The notes under the pieces: generated by a model
Database searches by the model: none
What the model was told of the DNA's origin: nothing
What the model saw: the letters and a program-made list of their open reading frames with translations, nothing else
Program-made: the position numbers and the translations under genes
Shown here: positions 1 through 5,601 of the stretch, piece after piece
How positions within the stretch are numbered: the stretch's first letter is position 1
Layout of the letters: each line of letters begins with the position of its first letter
Assembly: GCA_945834545.1 (NCBI GenBank)
Contig: CAMAHO010000084.1
Span: 1-9,091 of the forward strand
DNA length: 9,091 nucleotides
Direction: 5' to 3'
DNA from: an uncultured Lachnospiraceae bacterium
Lineage (GTDB): Bacteria; Bacillota; Clostridia; Lachnospirales; Lachnospiraceae

Positions 1-45
1 ATCGTTGGAATGAATTTATTCCCACCTATTGCATAAAATAGTTCT

Positions 46-555
46 ATGGAAAAGATGGGTAAATTAAAACGATACTGTATAATGGGGGCTGTTTTTGTAA
101 CACTTGCAGGGACCTTATCTCACTTTGTCTATGAGTGGTCAGGGGAAAGCTTCCTTTTGGGCTTTTTCTTCCCGGTAAATGAATCTACCTGGGAGCATAT
201 GAAGCTGTACTTTTTTCCTATGCTTGTCTGCTCCCTTATTCTGAATCGGAAACTAAAAACAGAATACCCCTGCATCACCTCTGCTCTGCTTGGGGGTATT
301 CTGTTTGGCACCTTCCTGATTCCTATTCTATTTTATACCTACAGTGGCATTCTGGGAAGAAACTGCTTTATCCTGGATTTTGCCACCTTCTTAGCCAGTG
401 TCACTTTGGGATTTATTGCTGTCTATCGCAATGCACTTTCCTGTAAACTTGCTCCTTATTTGAATTGGCTGAAGGTGGCAGTCTTTGTTATAGCCCTTTG
501 TTTTTTTCTTTTTACCTATTTCCCGCCTGCTATTGGATTCTTTGAAACGCCGTAG
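46..555 (+). CDS. DUF6512-like small integral membrane protein
   Basis: A 169-residue hydrophobic protein with about four or five predicted membrane segments (near residues 9-25, 50-65, 77-99, 108-126 and 142-160). The motifs HFVYEWSG (26-33) and PVNESTWEHMKL (43-54) and the ending FTYFPP (156-161) are what I recognise as the DUF6512 family of Firmicute membrane proteins. Its biochemical role is unknown and I assign none. It is the only plus-strand gene here and stands alone, convergent with the pump and tRNA unit. Neither ATG at 46 nor the in-frame ATG at 55 has a convincing Shine-Dalgarno sequence; an in-frame stop at 34-36 excludes a much earlier start. The C-terminus ends abruptly after FFETP and may be slightly shorter than relatives (from memory, unverified). 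No terminator follows it. Confidence 0.75.
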   Translation: MEKMGKLKRYCIMGAVFVTLAGTLSHFVYEWSGESFLLGFFFPVNESTWEHMKLYFFPMLVCSLILNRKLKTEYPCITSALLGGILFGTFLIPILFYTYSGILGRNCFILDFATFLASVTLGFIAVYRNALSCKLAPYLNWLKVAVFVIALCFFLFTYFPPAIGFFETP

Positions 556-708
556 AAATCACTGAACTATATCAAATGAATTATTTCATACCCAATTCAC
601 ATCGCATTAATTCTTTTGGCTAATAAAACAAAGCATCATCATATCAAAAACTCCTTTTCTTCTCCGTCCTATTTTTTTCCAACTTTCAAATTCATTAATC
701 TCTTACGA

Positions 709-773
709 GGACAAAGGGGACAGGTCCATATGACCCCATAAATGGGTGTCATATGGACCTGTCCCCTTTGTCC
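709..773. repeat. 65-bp near-perfect palindrome, REP/MITE-like
   Basis: The 26-bp arms at 709-734 and 748-773 are exact reverse complements. The centre adds five more pairs (735-739 with 742-746) around an AA loop, leaving only T747 bulged. The arms carry the motif GGGGACAGGTCC and end in CCCTTTGTCC. Similar GGGGACAGG/CCTTTGTCC sequences are, to my knowledge, frequent in dispersed palindromes associated with REP-type tyrosine (Y1/IS200-like) transposases in many bacteria. No transposase gene is nearby, so this would be a non-autonomous copy. No T-tract follows on either strand, so it is not a standard terminator. The class assignment is inference; the palindrome is directly visible. Confidence 0.8.
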
Positions 774-1013
774 CCTGCCCACCTTGGTGCGGTTAATTCT
801 TGGTATAGATGAGTTAGTCATATAAAAATACTTTATATAAAAGATTTTGATAACACTATGTAAAATCAGTAGCAGTCGAACCAGATTTCAGTCTGAATTG
901 TTAAAGATTTTATAAGATATTGCTTAATTCAGTAACATATCTTCCTATTTTTTACACCTTGTGCTACTGATATTGAGAAAAACAGCCATTTTCTTTTACT
1001 TCACGTTAAATAA

Positions 1014-1054
1014 CCTCGATTCCGCTTCGCTTCATCTCGGTCACGGGCTTCGCC
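1014..1054. repeat. 41-bp direct repeat, copy 1
   Basis: Identical over 41 bp to 1091-1131; the copies start 77 bp apart. On the minus strand each copy contains GCGAAGC twice: once within GGCGAAGCC (here 1046-1054) and once at 1024-1030. GCGAAGC is known to form an exceptionally stable single-stranded DNA mini-hairpin. The flanks of the two copies differ, so the repeat ends are sharp. Probably part of a dispersed, clade-specific repeat family. Confidence 0.85.
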
Positions 1055-1090
1055 GTCCTTACTTTACTCCACGCTCCTTGAGCCGTGAGA

Positions 1091-1131
1091 CCTCGATTCC
1101 GCTTCGCTTCATCTCGGTCACGGGCTTCGCC
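1091..1131. repeat. 41-bp direct repeat, copy 2
   Basis: Exact second copy of 1014-1054, with GCGAAGC-type motifs at 1101-1107 and 1123-1131 (minus strand). Unlike copy 1, it is flanked so that a longer minus-strand hairpin can close: CGTG and ACC pair with GGT and CACG (two-nt bulge), followed by a tandem G-A/A-G mismatch and GAT/ATC. It lies just beyond the tRNA terminator, so it is probably transcribed only by read-through. Confidence 0.85.
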
Positions 1132-1135
1132 CTAT

Positions 1136-1199
1136 AAATCGAAAAAGAGAGAGTTGGGATTTTAAGCAAGCTTAATCCCAACTCTCTCTTTTTCGATTT
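1136..1199 (-). terminator. Long hairpin terminator after tRNA-Thr, possibly bidirectional
   Basis: The arms at 1136-1161 and 1174-1199 are perfect 26-bp reverse complements. Four more pairs inside (1164-1167 with 1170-1173) are offset by a two-base bulge. On the minus strand the core stem is preceded by an A-tract and followed by TTTTT. Because both tracts lie within the arms, the same holds on the plus strand, so it may also stop transcripts coming from the left. It lies 24 nt past the tRNA 3' end and is the first terminator after the RND gene, so it probably serves both. Confidence 0.8.
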
Positions 1200-1222
1200 G
1201 CACGGCTCATGCCTTGCGTGGA

Positions 1223-1295
1223 AGCTGCTGACGGGAATCGGACCCGTGACCTCCACATTACCAATGTGACGCTCTACCGACTGAGCCACAGCAGC
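1223..1295 (-). tRNA. tRNA-Thr (anticodon GGT)
   Basis: Read on the minus strand it folds into a full cloverleaf: acceptor GCTGCTG/CAGCAGC, D stem GCTC/GAGC, anticodon stem TCACA/TGTGG with loop TTGGTAA, a five-base variable region, and T stem ACGGG/CCCGT with loop TCCGATT. Positions 34-36 read GGT, decoding ACC and ACU threonine codons. The discriminator base is T. CCA is not encoded directly after it: the next bases are TCCA, so CCA appears displaced by one base and must be added enzymatically. The T loop has C at position 55, where nearly all tRNAs have U (pseudouridine). The gene has its own strong promoter overlapping the end of the RND gene and a terminator downstream. Confidence 0.95.
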
Positions 1296-1301
1296 ATTTC
1301 C

Positions 1302-1320
1302 GGTGACTCTTGGAATCACC
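1302..1320 (-). other. Small hairpin in the tRNA-Thr leader
   Basis: GGTGA at 1302-1306 and TCACC at 1316-1320 form a five-bp inverted repeat between the predicted transcription start and the mature tRNA 5' end. It lacks a U-tract, so it is not a terminator; it may just mark the 5' leader removed by RNase P. Confidence 0.35.
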
Positions 1321-1327
1321 GTAGGTT

Positions 1328-1356
1328 ATATTATCAAATTGCCTCTTGTTTGTCAA
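1328..1356 (-). promoter_or_regulatory. Sigma-A-type promoter of tRNA-Thr
   Basis: On the minus strand TTGACA (1351-1356) and TAATAT (1328-1333) are separated by exactly 17 bp, a perfect -35 and near-consensus -10. The -35 lies in codons for V-D-K near the C-terminus of the RND permease, and the -10 directly follows its TGA stop (1334-1336). The predicted start near 1320 gives a leader of about 25 nt before the tRNA. This suits a strongly expressed stable RNA. Confidence 0.85.
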
Positions 1357-4300
1357 CCTCTATTTTTTTCTTATTTCGGGTAAAGACATCATACAAGCAA
1401 GGGATGACCACAAGAGTCAGCAAAGTACCATATAACAAGCCTCCAATGGTAACAATCGCCATTGGCCTTGCCATATCTGCTCCCATCTCCTGGGAGAATA
1501 CCATAGTGGACAAAGCCAGTATGGTTGTAAGGGCTGTCATAAGAACAGGGCGAAGTCTGGTCTTGCCTGCTGTCAGTATGGCTTCCTTCTTTTCCATTCC
1601 GCTCTGTCGAAGCTGATTAATATAGTCAATCAGCACAATACCGTTGTTTACGATGATACCTGCCAGCATAACGAAACCAATCAACGCAATAACACTCACC
1701 TCAAAGCCTGAGATATATAACCCCAGGAAGCCTCCGGTGAAGGCAAGTGGAATGGTAAACATGATAATAAACGGCAACAATAATGACTGAAACTGTGCCA
1801 CCATAATCAGGTACATTAAGACAACTGCCAAAACCAACATCAAAAGCACCTGCTCAATTGCGTCGTTGATGGTCTCATTTTCGCCTTGGAAAACCAGGCT
1901 GTAGCCATCCGGCACTGCATAGTTTTCCAGCTTTTTGTTGACCTCATTGGACACCAGACCTACATTGTAGCCATCGGCAATTGCTGCCGTAACAGCCACA
2001 TATCTGGTCTGACTCTGTCTGTTGATGGAAGACAGAGAATAGGCTGTCTCAAAGCGAGCCACATCCTTAAGAGGAACTTCTATGCTCTGGCCTTCCGCAT
2101 CTTGTCCCTCCACCATTAGCTTCTTAAGGTCCTCTCTGGTTAGCTTAGTATCCGCTTCGTTTGTTACATAGACACCGTAATCCTTATCCTGACCAACCAG
2201 AGTCGTTGCGCTGCTGGCGGAAGCTATCTTGGGCATAATCTGAGAGAAGACCTGCGCTACAGTCAGTCCGTACTCTGCTGCCTTATTTCGATTTACCAGG
2301 ATACGCATCTCCTCGTCGGATTTCTCCAACCCGTCACTGACCTGGGTGGTTCCTTCCACCCCTTCTATGATGGAAGCCACATCACCGGCAATTTCACGAA
2401 TCTTATCCAAATCACGACCTCGCACCTGTATGGAAATACCACTTCCTCCCAGGGCGCTCATATCCATGGTAGAGGTTTCCACGGAAATCTCCGCTTCCTC
2501 TATGTCCTGCGTCATTTCTTTTATTTTTGCTGCCAATTCCTCGTTGGACAGCTTTTTATCTTCCTTGGTAACAACATATATAGAGGTGCTGGTATTGTCA
2601 GACGAACCGCCACCTAGCATTGCAGCTGTGGACGCATTGAGCATGGCACCGACATCTGTCACATCCTCAAGGCTCATAATCCGCTCCACCACCTGGTCTG
2701 TCACAGCGGCAGTTTCTTTAAGCGTCGCTTCCTCACCTAGCTTCACACTGACCGTCAGCTGGGAGGAATCCATTTCCGTCATAAATGCGGTACCATTGGA
2801 CAAGGCAAGGGCAATGCTACCGCCCAGCAGTGCAAGTGCCAGCACAAAAACCAAGGGTTTTACCTTGAGGCACCCCTTTAGCACTGCACTGTACCCCTTC
2901 ACCAAGCCTCCAAAAATCTTTCCATCCTTTTTGGGTTTAATCTTTACAAGCATCTTGGAGGACATAGCAGGCACTACCGTCAATGCCACCAATAAGCTTG
3001 CCATCAACGAATAGCCTATTGTGAGGCCCAGATCCACAAACAACTGTCTTGTGATACCTTCCGTAAAGACAATAGGCAGGAACACACAAACCGTTGTTAA
3101 GGTAGAGGCAAAAATCGCCCCCATTACCTCTCTGGCACCCTCTATGGAAGCCTCCAGTACACTCTTTCCCTCATTTCGCATTCGATAAATATTTTCAATA
3201 ACAACAATAGAGTTATCAACCAGCATACCGATACCCAGCGCCAGTCCGGATAAGGAAATCACATTTAAGGTCACCCCGCTGAAATACATACATACCACTG
3301 CTGCCACCAAGCTCACCGGGATAGAGAAGGCTACTACTGCTGTGGGGCGGATATCCTTTAAGAACATCAACAGAATGAGAATAGCAAGCAAAGCACCCAG
3401 TAAGATGTTATTTAAAATGGAATCCATAACCAGATCAATGTAGATTCCCTGGTCCATGAGAGTAATGATGCTTAAGCCCTCTTGCTGTTCCATCATGGAT
3501 GCAAACTTATCCTTCAGCTTATCAGACACCTCGCCGGTAGAATACCCCGTTTGCTTCTGCATAGAAATCATAACGCCGGCATTCCCGTTTACATTGGTAT
3601 AGATTGCGTCGGAATTATCGGTATAGAAGACATCCGCCACATCCTCCAGAGTAATCACATCCACTCCGTCCATATGCAAATCCATAAGGGGAAGCTTCTG
3701 TAGCTCCTCCACTGTTTCCGGCTTATCTCCCACACGAATCAAATAACTGATACCTTCTTCGGTGACATAGCCGGCCGGCATAGAGAAATTCTGGGCAGTC
3801 AACAGATTCTTGACCATATCCACGGTCAAAATTCCCGTCATATCCGCTTTCTCATAAGCAGACTGCTTTGCATCCTCAAACTGTTTCTCCCCATCCTCCA
3901 GCTGTGCCTTCGCATCCTCCAGCTGCTCTTTCCCGGAATCGATATTTTTCTGAGTTTCCTCCAGCTTTGACTGAGACACCTCCATCTGATACTCTCCCAG
4001 AGAAATCTGGGAAGACGCATTCGCAAACTCAACAGCGGCTGTTAATTCTCCTTTTTCCACTTCCACCAGACCTGCATTCACCTGTGTCAGATTGGTCTCC
4101 AGAGTATTCAGAATATTCTTTACCGTAGTTTCATACTCTGTATAATTTGTACTCATGGTTTCCCCGTACAAGGCATTTAGGGCATTTTGGGCATTTTCCT
4201 GTCGATCTCCCAAGCCATTTGTGGCAGCTGTGGAAATCGCTGTCAAGGAACCTGCCACCGTCTGCATAGCTGTATACTCTGTGGGTGGAATCGGTGTCTG

Positions 4301-5443
4301 ATCCAGGCTGGTCCAATCCAACAGATTTAGGGTTTCGCAAAGAGAAGTCATCTGGCCGGAAGCATCCATTGAAGCCATGTTTTTCAACATAGCACTGTCG
4401 TTTATGCTCTTCTTTAAGGCGTTTATATTACCGGCTAAGGTGTTAGCTTCCTCTGCATTCTGGCTCATAGCTGCTGCAGCATATTGTGTATAGTAAGTTG
4501 TATATAAAGTAGCTGCATCCTTTAGCAGCTGAATTTCTCGCACAGTTGCATCCAAGGTTGCGGCTGTATTCAGATTGTTCGTATAGGTAGCCTTAGAAGC
4601 TTCCAACTGGGATTTTGCAGTAAGCAGCTGGCTCTTGGTCTGGGCAAGATTGGCTGCTGTCTCCGCCTTCTTTGCCTCCAGTTCATCCTTCCCCGTCTGC
4701 ATCTGGTTCTTGGCATCTGCCATTTCCTTTTTGCCTTTGTTTAACTCCTTCTGTCCCTTATTCAGTTCGTCGAGGCCGTCTTCAATCTCTTTTCTTCCGT
4801 CCTCAAGCTCCTTTTGAGCCTCCGCCATCTTATCATCGATGGATGCAAAAATCTTTTCATTCAAAGCATCCACCTTCTCCTGGCGAATAATGACATTCAC
4901 GCTCTCCTCCAGAAGACCGGTACCGCTGGCACTAGCCACTCCTTCTATACTCTCCAGAGCAGGAATCACCTGCTCCGTTACATAGGTACTAACCTCTTCC
5001 TGACTCTTGCCTTCCATACCAACTGCCGCAATCATAACCGGCAGCATATCCGGATTCAGCTTCACAACCACAGGGTTGCTGACAGAATCATCCCAGTAGC
5101 TCTCTATCTGGTCCAGCTTTTCACGAATCTCCAGAGAAACCGAATCCATATTTGCAGATTGGGCAAATTCCAGAATCACCATAGAATAATTCTCACTGGA
5201 GACAGAACGAATCTGTTCGATATTGCTGACTGTCGCCATTCCCGATTCAATGGGACTTGTCACAACCGTTTCCACTGTTTCCGGGCTTGCTCCCACATAG
5301 GTTGTCATAATCATCACATAAGGAAGATTGATGTTGGGAAGCAAATCTGTCTTCATTCGTCCAAAGGCAACCACACCTAAGACAATTGCTAAAACCACCC
5401 CTACCAACACGGTATACGGTTTTTTTACACTGAATTTCGACAT
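1334..5443 (-). CDS. RND-family efflux permease (AcrB/SwrC type) with large coiled-coil insertion
   Basis: A 1369-residue proton-driven inner-membrane transporter of the ACR_tran/HAE-1 type, nearest in style to Gram-positive SwrC pumps; the substrate cannot be read from sequence. TM1 is at about 9-29, TM2-TM6 at about 672-826, TM7 at about 864-882 and TM8-TM12 at about 1196-1350, with two large extracytoplasmic loops. TM4 carries GMLVDNSIVVIEN (739-751), keeping one of the AcrB D407/D408 pair (D743) with N744 in place of the other. TM10 has VNNGIVLIDY, with N where AcrB has K940. Usual length is about 1030-1060; the excess of roughly 330 residues lies at about 205-535 in loop 1, as two xxxLxxG-type helices around a T/N/A-rich tip. 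ATG start is supported by AAAGGA eight nt upstream. No membrane-fusion protein or regulator gene is adjacent. Confidence 0.93.
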   Translation of the reverse strand: MSKFSVKKPYTVLVGVVLAIVLGVVAFGRMKTDLLPNINLPYVMIMTTYVGASPETVETVVTSPIESGMATVSNIEQIRSVSSENYSMVILEFAQSANMDSVSLEIREKLDQIESYWDDSVSNPVVVKLNPDMLPVMIAAVGMEGKSQEEVSTYVTEQVIPALESIEGVASASGTGLLEESVNVIIRQEKVDALNEKIFASIDDKMAEAQKELEDGRKEIEDGLDELNKGQKELNKGKKEMADAKNQMQTGKDELEAKKAETAANLAQTKSQLLTAKSQLEASKATYTNNLNTAATLDATVREIQLLKDAATLYTTYYTQYAAAAMSQNAEEANTLAGNINALKKSINDSAMLKNMASMDASGQMTSLCETLNLLDWTSLDQTPIPPTEYTAMQTVAGSLTAISTAATNGLGDRQENAQNALNALYGETMSTNYTEYETTVKNILNTLETNLTQVNAGLVEVEKGELTAAVEFANASSQISLGEYQMEVSQSKLEETQKNIDSGKEQLEDAKAQLEDGEKQFEDAKQSAYEKADMTGILTVDMVKNLLTAQNFSMPAGYVTEEGISYLIRVGDKPETVEELQKLPLMDLHMDGVDVITLEDVADVFYTDNSDAIYTNVNGNAGVMISMQKQTGYSTGEVSDKLKDKFASMMEQQEGLSIITLMDQGIYIDLVMDSILNNILLGALLAILILLMFLKDIRPTAVVAFSIPVSLVAAVVCMYFSGVTLNVISLSGLALGIGMLVDNSIVVIENIYRMRNEGKSVLEASIEGAREVMGAIFASTLTTVCVFLPIVFTEGITRQLFVDLGLTIGYSLMASLLVALTVVPAMSSKMLVKIKPKKDGKIFGGLVKGYSAVLKGCLKVKPLVFVLALALLGGSIALALSNGTAFMTEMDSSQLTVSVKLGEEATLKETAAVTDQVVERIMSLEDVTDVGAMLNASTAAMLGGGSSDNTSTSIYVVTKEDKKLSNEELAAKIKEMTQDIEEAEISVETSTMDMSALGGSGISIQVRGRDLDKIREIAGDVASIIEGVEGTTQVSDGLEKSDEEMRILVNRNKAAEYGLTVAQVFSQIMPKIASASSATTLVGQDKDYGVYVTNEADTKLTREDLKKLMVEGQDAEGQSIEVPLKDVARFETAYSLSSINRQSQTRYVAVTAAIADGYNVGLVSNEVNKKLENYAVPDGYSLVFQGENETINDAIEQVLLMLVLAVVLMYLIMVAQFQSLLLPFIIMFTIPLAFTGGFLGLYISGFEVSVIALIGFVMLAGIIVNNGIVLIDYINQLRQSGMEKKEAILTAGKTRLRPVLMTALTTILALSTMVFSQEMGADMARPMAIVTIGGLLYGTLLTLVVIPCLYDVFTRNKKKIEVDKQEAI

Positions 5444-5459
5444 ATTCGTTATCCTTTCG
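5444..5459 (-). promoter_or_regulatory. Ribosome binding site of the RND gene
   Basis: On the minus strand GAAAGGATAACGAAT precedes the ATG. AAAGGA is a good Shine-Dalgarno sequence with an eight-nt spacer and fixes the start at 5443. Confidence 0.75.
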
Positions 5460-5506
5460 TATGTAGTATTTATAGAAACTCTTATTATAAGCGAAGTTAC
5501 GTGTAG

Positions 5507-5537
5507 ATTATAGTGACATTTATCTTGAAAATCAAGA
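5507..5537 (-). promoter_or_regulatory. Promoter of the RND gene with palindrome over the -35
   Basis: TTGATT (5530-5535) and TATAAT (5507-5512) on the minus strand are 17 bp apart, a strong sigma-A-type promoter. The predicted start near 5500 gives a leader of about 57 nt. A palindrome, TCTTGA-AAA-TCAAGA (5523-5537), covers the -35 hexamer and is a plausible operator for a dimeric repressor; no regulator gene is in the window. The promoter makes the pump a unit separate from sigH, consistent with the terminator at 5577-5601. Confidence 0.75.
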
Positions 5538-5576
5538 AAGCTGAAGCAAAGTAATTCTTAAAAGAATATAAACTAG

Positions 5577-5601
5577 AAAAAAAGGATACCCTCAGGCATC
5601 C
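5577..5601 (-). terminator. Rho-independent terminator of the rlmB-sigH unit, overlapping the sigH stop
   Basis: On the minus strand GGATGCC (5595-5601), loop TGAG (5591-5594) and GGTATCC (5584-5590) form a seven-bp stem with one G-T pair, followed by seven T residues (5577-5583). The 5' arm is the last coding sequence of sigH and the stop codon TGA lies in the loop, so coding and termination signals overlap completely. Confidence 0.85.

Larger units (their letters stand above)
556..1222. other. Non-coding, repeat-rich intergenic region
   Basis: This 667-bp stretch between the DUF6512-like gene and tRNA-Thr has no credible protein gene. Positions 556-708 are AT-rich with no terminator that I can see. 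A 65-bp palindrome sits at 709-773. Positions 774-1013 are AT-rich with nested inverted repeats (865-874 with 962-971, and 893-899 with 926-932). Two copies of a 41-bp repeat lie at 1014-1054 and 1091-1131, and a long hairpin at 1136-1199. The pattern suits accumulation of small dispersed repeats next to a tRNA gene. Confidence 0.7.

Noticed and set aside
709..773. Palindrome as a rho-independent terminator
   Set aside because: No T-tract follows on either strand.
1014..1131. CRISPR array
   Set aside because: Only two repeats with a single 36-bp spacer, no cas genes, and the repeat is built of mini-hairpin motifs, not the typical CRISPR form.
1014..1295. tRNA 3' end as an integration (att) site of a mobile element
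   Set aside because: No second copy of the tRNA 3' segment and no integrase are in the window. Short GGTCACGGG and CGATTCC matches between the 41-bp repeat and the tRNA T arm are too short to argue for common origin.
1059..1319. 86-residue minus-strand open frame reading AVAQSVERHIGNVEV
   Set aside because: This is the well-known false translation of a tRNA gene, here tRNA-Thr extended through the terminator and the 41-bp repeat.
2346..3014. 222-residue plus-strand open frame opposite the pump gene
   Set aside because: Ser/Thr/Pro-rich antisense shadow of a strongly supported RND gene, with no ribosome site or family motif; the same applies to the other plus-strand frames across 1334-9011.
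5481..5492. Second TATAAT in the pump leader as an alternative -10
   Set aside because: No -35-like hexamer at 16-18 bp spacing; the site 17 bp upstream is the first -10 itself.
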